Source: an uncultured Ignavibacteriales bacterium | GTDB taxonomy: Bacteria; Bacteroidota; Ignavibacteria; Ignavibacteriales; Ignavibacteriaceae | Assembly: GCA_913053915.1 (NCBI GenBank) | Contig: CAJXGP010000008.1 | Coordinates: forward strand, 1 to 16,982 | Reading direction: 5' to 3' | Length of the DNA stretch: 16,982 nucleotides | Shown here: piece by piece, positions 1-6,026 of the stretch | Layout of the letters: each line of letters opens with the position of its first letter | Position numbering within the stretch: the first letter of the stretch is position 1 | Position numbers and translations under genes: made by a program | Notes under the pieces: generated by a model | The model's input: only the letters and a program-made list of their open reading frames with translations | Told to the model about the DNA's origin: nothing | The model's database searches: none

Positions 1-995
1 GCAACCCTATACATTGTTTTTATAGTATCTACTAAAAATTTCTCATCTCCAAATAATTTTAAAGCAATCCCAATTGCAAAAACATAAGCCCCAAACTTTC
101 CCCTCATAATTATTCCTGTAGCAATAAGAGCAGCCCCTAATGCTGCAACTGCTTTACCTGCTTTTAGATCACTATAAGCAATTTTTAATGCAATACCTGC
201 TGCTGCAAATCTAGCAAGTTTACCCATCATTTTAAATGCTTTATTATATTTTTTATACAATAATCCAAAACCTTTACTTGTTAAAATAATCTTTGGAGAA
301 ATCCCTGATATTTTAGAAAGAACCATTGCTGTTGAATTTAATCCTAACATTAATTGACCTCCTGTAAACATCAATCCACCTAATACTTCTAATGCAGTTG
401 TTAAAGTTCCTATTGCTAATTTTGCAGATTCTGGTAAATTTGTAAGAACATTAAATAAAGGGATTATACCCTCATTTAATAAAGCCATAGTTGTAGGTAA
501 AGTTACAACACCCATTGCTGTACTCATCAACTCATTCATTCCAACCCATTCTCTTGAAGTAGAATTTAATTTAGACATAACTCTTTGTAGAGCCATTCCT
601 GCAAACATAACTCCCAAATTTTCCATTTGAAAACGATTTGCAGCAAATGAAGAATCTCTTAAATCATTTCCATATTTCTGTTGTTTCACTCCTGCAAGAT
701 CAGTAATATCGCCATTTTCTTTTAATTTTTTTCCTGCCTGTTTCATAACTTTATCTAATTCCATTTGAGATAAACCAAGTTCAGAAGTCCACTTTTTATA
801 AAAAGCACTTCTTTTCCCTAATGCTACATCATAACTTTTCTGTTTATTTTTTCTTTTTTCTATAGCCCTTTTTGATTTGTACATCTGTTTTTCAAATGTT
901 TCCTCAGCCTTGATTAATTTTCCAAATTTTTCTAAACCTTCAACACCTAAAATTGTATTAACCTTTACATTAAAATCCCTACTAAAAGTTCCCAT
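1..995 (-). CDS. Tape measure protein, N-terminal part (runs off left edge)
   Basis: The reading frame is open from ATG at 995 to the left edge, giving about 331 residues without a stop. Tape measure proteins fix tail length and line the tube lumen. The first ~100 residues are Lys/Glu-rich and helical. From about residue 120 the protein becomes Ala/Gly/Leu-rich, with several hydrophobic helices such as VMFAGMALQRVM and AAAGIALKIAY, the usual look of tape measures. The start is well supported: GGAGGG lies 6 nt upstream, and ATG overlaps the stop of the previous gene as TAATG. It follows the tail tube and small chaperone-like genes, the standard siphovirus order. Composition and synteny carry the call, since no catalytic motif is expected. 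The C-terminal part lies outside the window. Confidence 0.8.
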   Translation of the reverse strand, partial: MGTFSRDFNVKVNTILGVEGLEKFGKLIKAEETFEKQMYKSKRAIEKRKNKQKSYDVALGKRSAFYKKWTSELGLSQMELDKVMKQAGKKLKENGDITDLAGVKQQKYGNDLRDSSFAANRFQMENLGVMFAGMALQRVMSKLNSTSREWVGMNELMSTAMGVVTLPTTMALLNEGIIPLFNVLTNLPESAKLAIGTLTTALEVLGGLMFTGGQLMLGLNSTAMVLSKISGISPKIILTSKGFGLLYKKYNKAFKMMGKLARFAAAGIALKIAYSDLKAGKAVAALGAALIATGIIMRGKFGAYVFAIGIALKLFGDEKFLVDTIKTMYRV

Positions 996-1186
996 TATAT
1001 TCCCTCCTTTTTACCATAATGAAATTTATATCTCTCAATTAATAAATTTAATCTAGAAGGAGGCATAACTAATAAATCCTCAATTTTATAAGAAGTTACA
1101 AAACATAAATCTACGATTATCTCAGCAAAATAATCTCCATCATTTGCTTTTTTCTGACTAACCTTATTCATTAATTTTGAATTCAT
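995..1186 (-). CDS. Small protein before tape measure, possible tail assembly chaperone partner
   Basis: This 63-residue protein starts at ATG 1186, inside the ATGA overlap with the preceding gene, and ends in a TAATG overlap with the tape measure. I see no recognisable domain. It has an acidic/hydrophobic middle (FAEIIVDLCFV) and a basic C-terminal helix (RLNLLIERYKFHYGKK). Its position directly before the tape measure and its minus-one frame relative to the preceding gene are those of the second tail assembly chaperone (gpT part of lambda gpGT). Here, however, it has its own start, and the minus-one frame of the upstream gene is blocked by stops. Tail chaperone is inferred from position only. 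Confidence 0.6.
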   Translation of the reverse strand: MNSKLMNKVSQKKANDGDYFAEIIVDLCFVTSYKIEDLLVMPPSRLNLLIERYKFHYGKKEGI

Positions 1187-1506
1187 TTCTTATCTAATAT
1201 CTCTTTTACTTCAACTTTATCTTTTTTAGTAGAACTATCTAACTGAAAAAATACTTCTAATAAATCTGGTAAATATTTAGCATCTATTTTAGAAATTTGA
1301 CTTTCAGATGCTTCAGGATATATTCTTTTTACAATTACTTTTACAAGTTTTTTCATACCTTCAGCACGAACAGTTTGATCCTCTTGACCAAATGCCATTT
1401 GTATTGCAGGAATTTCTTCAACTGTAAACCCAGACTTTAAGATAAATTTCTCTCCCCTAAAAGTTATTTCTTGAGACTTAGAAATTAAATCATCTATTTT
1501 ACTCAT
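1183..1506 (-). CDS. Putative tail assembly chaperone (lambda gpG-like position)
   Basis: A 107-residue helical, charged protein (about MSKIDDLISKSQEITFRGEK at the N-terminus) lying between the tail tube and tape measure genes. In siphoviruses this slot holds the chaperone that coats the tape measure before tail polymerisation. The start at 1506 is firm: GGAGG sits 6 nt upstream, within the 3' end of the previous gene, and ATGA overlaps its stop. The C-terminus is Lys/Asp/Glu-rich (DKVEVKEILDKK). It ends in an ATGA overlap with the next small gene. The sequence alone does not identify a family, so the function rests on order and size. Confidence 0.65.
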   Translation of the reverse strand: MSKIDDLISKSQEITFRGEKFILKSGFTVEEIPAIQMAFGQEDQTVRAEGMKKLVKVIVKRIYPEASESQISKIDAKYLPDLLEVFFQLDSSTKKDKVEVKEILDKK

Positions 1507-1784
1507 TTTGTACCTCCATTATATTTAATTGTGTGACCATTTGCAAATTTAATTGATTTCTCATCAGCAATATTGTCTGAATTTAAATTTAATTTATTAT
1601 CAAAAAATAGTTTTTTTAATTGACTAAATTCACCACATTCCTTTATCATTGCAGATAAACACATTCCATAATCATCACAAAATTCTTCTTTTGCTCTTTC
1701 AATAAATAAATCCCTTGCCCAAATAGGTATCCTACTAATTACTAATCCTTTTCGCTCTATTCTTTTCTGTATTTCACTTGTCAT
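1503..1784 (-). CDS. Unknown 93-residue protein between tail tube and chaperone
   Basis: I do not recognise the family. The N-terminus is basic (QKRIERKGLVISRIPIWARD) and is followed by a helix with two Cys residues (EEFCDDYGMCLSAMI), then a hydrophilic tail ending KYNGGTK. The start at 1784 lacks a clear Shine-Dalgarno sequence and sits just downstream of an AT-only stretch. The gene may therefore begin a separate transcript after a terminator, or be read through from the tail tube gene. The 3' end overlaps the next gene as ATGA and contains that gene's ribosome binding site. It is part of the tail module by position, possibly structural or regulatory. Confidence 0.6.
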   Translation of the reverse strand: MTSEIQKRIERKGLVISRIPIWARDLFIERAKEEFCDDYGMCLSAMIKECGEFSQLKKLFFDNKLNLNSDNIADEKSIKFANGHTIKYNGGTK

Positions 1785-1785
1785 C

Positions 1786-1834
1786 TTTTCTGTTTTTTAT
1801 AAAAAAAATAAAAAAATAAAATAAAATAATTTAA
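1786..1834 (-). terminator. Oligo-T tract after tail tube gene, candidate archaeal-type terminator
   Basis: Read on the minus strand, the 49 nt between the tail tube stop and the next gene is almost only A and T, with T-runs of 4, 4, 7 and 8 and no preceding GC-rich hairpin. Hairpin-less U-rich terminators are typical of archaea. The position directly after the tail tube gene, whose product is made in large amounts, would let tube protein be made in excess over tape measure. In a genome this AT-rich the tract could also be chance. Confidence 0.4.
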
Positions 1835-2413
1835 TTATGTATAACTTATTACAGGAAGTGGTGAAGTCGCACTACCATCAGTAGATTCATTTGTAACATT
1901 TGAACTTGCATTTTTATCTGCAGGTGTAACCTTAAACTTTATTGTTGTCTTCCTAGAATTATCTGTAAAAGATTCTGTAACACTAACAATATGTCCATTT
2001 TTATAAGTATCTCTAATTGCTCTTTGATCCTGAGCAGAAGCTGAAATTGCACTTGTCATAGATGTATCAGTTGTTTGACAAATTGAAAGTAACATCAATT
2101 CATGAGTTCCATCTGAAGCAAAAGACAAAGGTTGTGTGCTATCTGCTGTTGTAGAGTAAAAATAATCATAGACTCCTTTACCATTTCCTACTTCTGTAAA
2201 ATATCCTTCTAATGTAATTTCAAATGCTGTCTGTGGTGAAAACTTCTTAATATATCCCCCTTTACCATTTGCAACTTCTGTAAAATCTTTATCTCCACCT
2301 GAACCTGAATAACTTATTATGTCAGCATAATAATTTACTGCAGTTCCACCTTTAGGTTGTAGAGTTACTAAAAATTTTTCAGTCCATGCATCTGGTTCAT
2401 TTGCTTGTACCAT
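1835..2413 (-). CDS. Major tail (tail tube) protein
   Basis: A 192-residue beta-rich protein with many Thr/Ser/Gly and few Lys, unlike its neighbours but like phage tail tube subunits. Visible features are an N-terminal EKFLVTLQPKGG strand and a middle with FEITLEGYFTEVGNGKG. The phrase GNGKG occurs near residue 78 and the related NGKGG near residue 50. The C-terminal half has alternating strands (VSVTESFTDNSRKTTIKFKV) and a Ser/Asn-rich tail. GGAG lies 10 nt upstream of ATG 2413, and the start overlaps the previous stop as TAATG. It follows the gp10-like and terminator-like genes and precedes the chaperones, which is the canonical place. The tube assignment is from composition plus order, since tail tube sequences diverge strongly. 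Confidence 0.75.
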   Translation of the reverse strand: MVQANEPDAWTEKFLVTLQPKGGTAVNYYADIISYSGSGGDKDFTEVANGKGGYIKKFSPQTAFEITLEGYFTEVGNGKGVYDYFYSTTADSTQPLSFASDGTHELMLLSICQTTDTSMTSAISASAQDQRAIRDTYKNGHIVSVTESFTDNSRKTTIKFKVTPADKNASSNVTNESTDGSATSPLPVISYT

Positions 2414-2619
2414 TATTCTTTATTCTCCTTATTTAATTTTTCATTTTTAACAATGTTAAAAGTCTTTTTGTCAATACTTTTCTTATCATTAATAATCTCA
2501 AAAACATTTTCATCAAATATTGGTTTTATAACCTCAATAATTTCTTTTGGTCCTACTTCAATATATTTTCCATTATCCCTTAATGCTCTTGTATCATTCA
2601 TTTTATTTTTTAATTTCAT
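2413..2619 (-). CDS. Small protein between gp10-like and tail tube genes
   Basis: A 68-residue Lys/Glu/Asn-rich protein. An N-terminal stretch (LRDNGKYIEVGPKEIIEVI) looks like a short beta unit, and a charged helical tail ends LNKENKE. An in-frame Met at residue 7 is an alternative start, but ATG 2619 overlaps the previous stop as ATGA and is preferred. The gene ends in a TAATG overlap with the tail tube start and carries that gene's GGAG in its last codons. I do not recognise a family. It is probably a minor head-tail or tail component, by position only. Confidence 0.55.
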   Translation of the reverse strand: MKLKNKMNDTRALRDNGKYIEVGPKEIIEVIKPIFDENVFEIINDKKSIDKKTFNIVKNEKLNKENKE

Positions 2620-3041
2620 TTTTTAATAGCCCTCCCAACTGAATTATTTAATTTTTGTGAAAATGATGATAAATTCTTTTCTATTGCAGGTCTAATAAAA
2701 GGGGTATTTTTTTTAACCATATAAATTCCAGGAGGTATTTTTGATGAATTTAATATTGGTGCCAAATGTTCTACAAATCCAAATTCTTGAGGTGCAGCAG
2801 CAGGATTTACAATAGATATTTTCCATATCTTTACATTTTTACCTTTTCTTACAGGTGCTAATTTTATATCCTCAGCCAATGTTCCAGTATCTTTAGGTGC
2901 TAAAAATTTTGCAGTTTTTTGAACACTTTTCATAAAATTTAAATTTGTTCTTGATACAAATCTATCTAAATCCTTAGGCATTTTTAAATAATATTGTCTA
3001 ACTTTATCAATACCATTAATTTCAATTCTTGTAGTACTCAT
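2616..3041 (-). CDS. HK97 gp10-like head-tail/tail completion protein
   Basis: A 141-residue protein with the layout of the HK97 gp10 family, which acts at the head-tail junction. It opens with a strand plus helix (RIEINGIDKVRQYYLKM), then a long helix with NFMKSVQKTAK leading into the hallmark APKDTGTLAEDIK. Next come a strand pair around KNVKIWKISIVNPA, then EFGFVEH, and near the end PFIRPAIEKN, which matches the usual PFxRPA ending. Roughly 20 extra residues (LAPILNSSKIPPGIYMVKKN) lie between EFG and PFIRP. The start at 3041 overlaps the preceding stop as ATGA. It sits between the terminator-like gene and the tail tube, as expected. Confidence 0.82.
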   Translation of the reverse strand: MSTTRIEINGIDKVRQYYLKMPKDLDRFVSRTNLNFMKSVQKTAKFLAPKDTGTLAEDIKLAPVRKGKNVKIWKISIVNPAAAPQEFGFVEHLAPILNSSKIPPGIYMVKKNTPFIRPAIEKNLSSFSQKLNNSVGRAIKK

Positions 3042-3547
3042 TGGCTTATTGCTAATCTACTTCGGAATGAAATAGTTATTACCCTCCTATATATAAGTTC
3101 ATTTTTATCATTTAAAGTTTCAACATTACTTGTTTCTGAATTTATTAATTCTAAAGAATTATTAGCAAGACTATTTCTATTAATAATATTTGAAAATGTT
3201 TTAATTAAATTATTTGAAATAGTGTCAATATGAATTAAACCATTACCTGATTTTCCGTCATATCCTCTATCACTTGCTCTAATTTCAATATCAATATTAA
3301 AATTTACAAATTTATGTTTTCCATCCCCACTAGTTTCACCAGTTTCAAAATCTACATCTGTAGGACTTACAATTAAAAAAGGATAACCTTGAAAATTATT
3401 TGATTTAATATCTGGAATTCTAGAATAAATCCATTTACGAAATTCAGATGAGGATATTACAGGATCAGGAACATTTGAGGATGTTAAAAGTGAAACTACT
3501 TCATTCCTTGGTTCTGAAAATAAATTTGTATATCCTACTTGAGCCAT
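3038..3547 (-). CDS. Putative tail terminator / head-tail joining protein
   Basis: A 169-residue mixed alpha/beta protein. Its position after the connector and next to the gp10-like gene, its size, and its layout (PFLIVSPTDVDFE strand, FNIDIEIRASDRG strand, long helix IHIDTISNNLIKTFSNII, final strand YRRVITISFRSR) fit proteins that cap the tail tube (lambda gpU-type, DUF3168-like fold). No diagnostic motif exists for this group, so this is a structural-order inference. The start at 3547 comes 1 nt after the connector stop. The 3' end overlaps the gp10-like gene as ATGA. Confidence 0.62.
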   Translation of the reverse strand: MAQVGYTNLFSEPRNEVVSLLTSSNVPDPVISSSEFRKWIYSRIPDIKSNNFQGYPFLIVSPTDVDFETGETSGDGKHKFVNFNIDIEIRASDRGYDGKSGNGLIHIDTISNNLIKTFSNIINRNSLANNSLELINSETSNVETLNDKNELIYRRVITISFRSRLAISQ

Positions 3548-3548
3548 T

Positions 3549-4637
3549 TTATGTATTTCCCATAGACATTATAATATAATTATCTATAATATTATTTACT
3601 TCTTGTTTATCAACATTTATCATTGCAGGTTTAAATTCATCTCTACCAGAAATTAATGCTTTTCCAATAGTATCACTAATTAAAATTTCTTTAGTCAATA
3701 ATATTGCTAATCTTGTAATATCTTTTGGAATAGTATCATACCCATAATAATAAATAATTTTTATTCTATTTGCAACACCCTGTTTTGATAAAGGTGTAGG
3801 ATCAGCATCATCATATCTATAAATTAAACCGTCAGAATTTGCATACATTGAAGTATTCCAGGGTTGGACTACCCAACTTACAGATGTACCTTCATCAGTA
3901 TTAGATCTAAATAAAATTGTTGAATGTACTTCATCACCATTACTATGTGCTACTGCAGTTGTACCAAGATAACCTCTTGTACAACCTGTTAAATCATCTG
4001 TTGAAATTCCTGTATAATTTATAACCTCACTTCCAATAATAATATTTCCAGATGTAGGATAATTATTTCCTGTTCCTGATTCCAAACTTATTGTTGTAAT
4101 TGAAGAATTATGTGCCCCATTTAAAGTTGAAGAAATATCTTTTAATGGTTTTTTTTCTAAATTTATATTATCTAAATGTGGTCCAAATGAAGGTTGATAT
4201 TCAGTAATTAAAGGATAACTAGGATTAGTTACTGATCCATCAGTAAATGTTGAATTTATTTTATTGTCAATTTCTGTTTCAACTCTATTTAAAATATCAT
4301 TAAGATAACTATCAGACATTCCATTACCAAAATATTTATATTTTGCAGTTAAATTATTTGTGGATAAAAGTGTAACTCCTTGTGAAGTTAGGGTAATTTT
4401 TCCAGTACTTAATTCCAAAGTATAATGAGTAGTTTCAGTCATTGCTGAAGCATTAGCATATAATGTATAAGTATTTGCAATTACATTTTTTTGATCTAAA
4501 TAAAATATAGTTTTAGAATTATCTCCTGTATCAACTGCTTCATCTGTAGGTGTTGAAGAAATATCCCATGATGGAACTTCTCTAACAAATCCTAAACTTT
4601 CTGCAAATTGTAATGTTGTAACATATTTTAATACCAT
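3549..4637 (-). CDS. Head-tail connector (adaptor) protein with two inserted beta domains
   Basis: This 362-residue protein is far longer than the ~100-150 residues usual for gp6-type connectors, which form a ring under the portal. The connector core seems split in three. Residues 1-20 (KYVTTLQFAESLGF) form an opening helix, about 107-130 (MSDSYLNDILNRVETEIDNK) a helix, and about 288-360 the end (YYYGYDTIPKDITRLAILLTK to the C-terminus). Between them lie a beta domain at about 36-103 (DTGDNSKTIFYL, LSTGKITL) and a second at about 178-240 (GNIIIGSEVINYTG, LTGCTRGYLGT). Both look like modules that recur in unrelated phage structural proteins. GGAG lies 4-5 nt before ATG 4637. The connector call rests on the terminal core and on gene order between capsid and tail genes. 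Confidence 0.7.
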   Translation of the reverse strand: MVLKYVTTLQFAESLGFVREVPSWDISSTPTDEAVDTGDNSKTIFYLDQKNVIANTYTLYANASAMTETTHYTLELSTGKITLTSQGVTLLSTNNLTAKYKYFGNGMSDSYLNDILNRVETEIDNKINSTFTDGSVTNPSYPLITEYQPSFGPHLDNINLEKKPLKDISSTLNGAHNSSITTISLESGTGNNYPTSGNIIIGSEVINYTGISTDDLTGCTRGYLGTTAVAHSNGDEVHSTILFRSNTDEGTSVSWVVQPWNTSMYANSDGLIYRYDDADPTPLSKQGVANRIKIIYYYGYDTIPKDITRLAILLTKEILISDTIGKALISGRDEFKPAMINVDKQEVNNIIDNYIIMSMGNT

Positions 4638-4714
4638 TTTTCTCCTCAGAGTTGAAATAAATGAACCTCAATTCCAAATAATAAATACCCTGTTCTTTTT
4701 AATTGTTTCTATTT

Positions 4715-4909
4715 TTAAAGTCCTATAAATTTTTTAAGACCTATTACTACAGTTAATATTGATAACCAAGTATATTGAATTTTTTTATTAAAATTATAAT
4801 CACCCATCTTTTTCCTAATACTTACGAGGTTATTATAAATTAAAATATCCCTATCATTGCTTTTCATCTTTTTAAACTCGTTTAAGCCTATGTCTAAATT
4901 ATTTTCCAT
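4715..4909 (-). CDS. Small membrane-associated protein, unknown
   Basis: A 64-residue protein with a charged N-terminal half (LNEFKKMKSNDRDILIYNNL, IRKKMGDYNFNKKIQ) followed by one hydrophobic segment (YTWLSILTVVIGLKKF) that could span or sit on a membrane. The general form, a charged helix then a short hydrophobic C-terminus, resembles small phage proteins of the haemolysin XhlA/holin-partner kind. Its place inside the head-tail gene block is unusual for lysis genes, and I do not assign that function. No Shine-Dalgarno sequence precedes ATG 4909. The stop is followed by about 77 nt without a gene before the connector start. Confidence 0.55.
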   Translation of the reverse strand: MENNLDIGLNEFKKMKSNDRDILIYNNLVSIRKKMGDYNFNKKIQYTWLSILTVVIGLKKFIGL

Positions 4910-4924
4910 TTTATTTGAATAATA

Positions 4925-5242
4925 TTAATTACTTAATCTATTTTCAATTGTCTGGATTATAATTGTTCTATTCTTTCCCTCTTTCTCAAGTTTTAAAAGT
5001 TCAACTAATTGAGCTTGGTTTAAATCATCCTCAGAAATATTCTTTTTAACAACATTTTTATTTCTTGCAAGATAATCATCCAAAACATTTCCAGGACTTT
5101 CAGCTATTTCATTTGGTTCATCACTATTTCCAACTTTTTCAACTTGGGGTACTGAATACATTCCTAACCATACTTTAGCTTTATCACTAGGAACTTTATC
5201 TCCAATTTTATACCCTCCAATTTCTCTAATTGCTTTATACAT
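4925..5242 (-). CDS. Conserved small head-region protein, unknown
   Basis: A 105-residue two-part protein. An N-terminal beta-like piece (YKAIREIGGYKIGDKVP then KVWLGMYSVPQVEKV) is joined by an acidic linker (NSDEPNEIAESPGN) to a C-terminal helical piece (DDLNQAQLVELLKLEKEGKN, IIQTIENRLS). The C-terminal piece has the feel of a SAP/HeH-like helix-turn-helix. Proteins of this layout sit between capsid and connector genes in many tailed viruses and their role is not settled. GGAGG 7 nt upstream supports ATG 5242. The gene lies downstream of a perfect 10-bp hairpin that separates it from the decoration-like genes. Confidence 0.65.
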   Translation of the reverse strand: MYKAIREIGGYKIGDKVPSDKAKVWLGMYSVPQVEKVGNSDEPNEIAESPGNVLDDYLARNKNVVKKNISEDDLNQAQLVELLKLEKEGKNRTIIIQTIENRLSN

Positions 5243-5273
5243 TTTTAACCTCCATTTTTATTTAATTATTGTT

Positions 5274-5305
5274 GTTTTAGGGGCTAAAAAATAAACCCCT
5301 AAAAC
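5274..5305 (-). terminator. Perfect 10-bp hairpin between 85-aa and 105-aa genes
   Basis: Arms GTTTTAGGGG (5274-5283) and CCCCTAAAAC (5296-5305) are exact reverse complements around a 12-nt AT-only loop. The element follows the stop of the 85-residue protein by 8 nt and precedes the next start by about 30 nt. No T-run follows on the minus strand, so it is not a classic rho-independent terminator. It could be a partial terminator, an mRNA 3' stabiliser or a processing site. Confidence 0.5.
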
Positions 5306-5313
5306 TAATTTAT

Positions 5314-5571
5314 TTACATTCTTCCGTAAATAGTCAAACAAACTTTAAGAGATGTTAATCCAGTACTATTGATAGTAATGGTAGATCCACTAATATCGCA
5401 TGATAAAGGAATTGCTAATGTAGTCGCATCTTGCATAAGTGTAGCTTGAACCGCTCTTACATTTCCAAATTTCCTACTTGTATAGGTATTTGTATCTGTA
5501 GCAGTCAAAACTACAACTTCCACATTAGGATCATTAACTTCTAATCTCTCAGTTACTGTTGCAGCAGCCAT
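5314..5571 (-). CDS. Small beta-rich capsid-associated protein (possible decoration protein)
   Basis: An 85-residue protein made mostly of Thr/Val/Ser-rich strands (VEVVVLTATDTNTYTSRKF, STITINSTGLTSLKVCLTIY) with very few Lys, a composition seen in abundant virion proteins. It begins MAAA, as does the preceding gene product. It lies second after the major capsid gene, 12 nt after that neighbour's stop, and is followed by a strong hairpin. Small all-beta proteins encoded right after the capsid gene often stabilise or decorate the shell. No family is recognised, so decoration is inference. Confidence 0.6.
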   Translation of the reverse strand: MAAATVTERLEVNDPNVEVVVLTATDTNTYTSRKFGNVRAVQATLMQDATTLAIPLSCDISGSTITINSTGLTSLKVCLTIYGRM

Positions 5572-5583
5572 TTTTTAGTACTC

Positions 5584-5889
5584 TCACTCTGTGTAAACTA
5601 CTTCTCCATAAGTAGTTCCAACAGTAGCACTTGTCAATGTCAGCTTGGTTCCAGTATTTGTGTATGTTTGTGTTTCAGTAACACCATTGCTTGAACTGTC
5701 AATTGTATTTCCTGAGAAAAAAATTGGAGTTCCACTTTGAAAAGAAGTTGCAGTTACGATCCAATCACTAGCAGTAACTTTAGTTACCTTGTAGGTATAT
5801 TTTACTAACCTCATTGGACTTCCAGTTATGCTTGTACTTGGTACATATGTCTTCTGAACAATAGTCGGTGTCATTTCAGCAGCAGCCAT
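5584..5889 (-). CDS. Small beta-rich capsid-associated protein (possible decoration protein)
   Basis: A 101-residue protein dominated by Thr/Ser/Val strands (RLVKYTYKVTKVTASDWIV, LTLTSATVGTTYGEVVY), the first gene after the capsid fusion. A strong GGAGGAGG lies about 7 nt upstream of ATG 5889, predicting high expression, and a hairpin (5907-5919) abuts that site. It shares the MAAA opening with the next gene, and both end in a strand-Gly-strand unit, so distant paralogy is possible though not shown. The role as a capsid decoration or accessory protein is inferred from location, size and composition. Confidence 0.62.
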   Translation of the reverse strand: MAAAEMTPTIVQKTYVPSTSITGSPMRLVKYTYKVTKVTASDWIVTATSFQSGTPIFFSGNTIDSSSNGVTETQTYTNTGTKLTLTSATVGTTYGEVVYTE

Positions 5890-5906
5890 ATTTCAATCCT
5901 CCTCCA

Positions 5907-6010
5907 CCTTTTGAAAAGGCTTATTATTTATTTTAGTTCCTTAAGGGAACCACTCCAATTTTTCCTAAGGAAAAAAAGTGATATAGCCTCTAAAAAATAA
6001 AGAGGTCTAT
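5907..6010 (-). other. Cluster of four hairpins after the capsid gene
   Basis: The 137-nt gap after the capsid stop contains four short inverted repeats. They are ATAGCCTCT / AGAGG-CTAT with one bulge (5983-6010), TTTTTCC / GGAAAAA with a 3-nt loop (5959-5975), GTTCC / GGAAC (5936-5950) and CCTTTT / AAAAGG (5907-5919). The last ends one or two bases before the strong ribosome binding site of the next gene. On the minus strand the first has T-rich sequence in its loop, and a T7 run follows it. Likely roles are transcript attenuation, mRNA end protection of the capsid message, or control of the next start. Confidence 0.5.
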
Positions 6011-6026
6011 AATCAATTTAACTTTT

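Noticed and set aside
995..1506. Programmed minus-one frameshift fusing the two small pre-tape-measure genes
   Set aside because: The second gene is in the right frame, but the minus-one frame of the first gene has several stops in its last 80 nt, including one just before the overlap, and no slippery heptamer lies in the usable window. ATGA coupling explains it.
2405..3233. Plus-strand hydrophobic open frames at 2405-2626 and 2994-3233
   Set aside because: Antisense shadows of the small head-tail genes; apparent transmembrane character comes from antisense of Lys/Asn/Glu codons.
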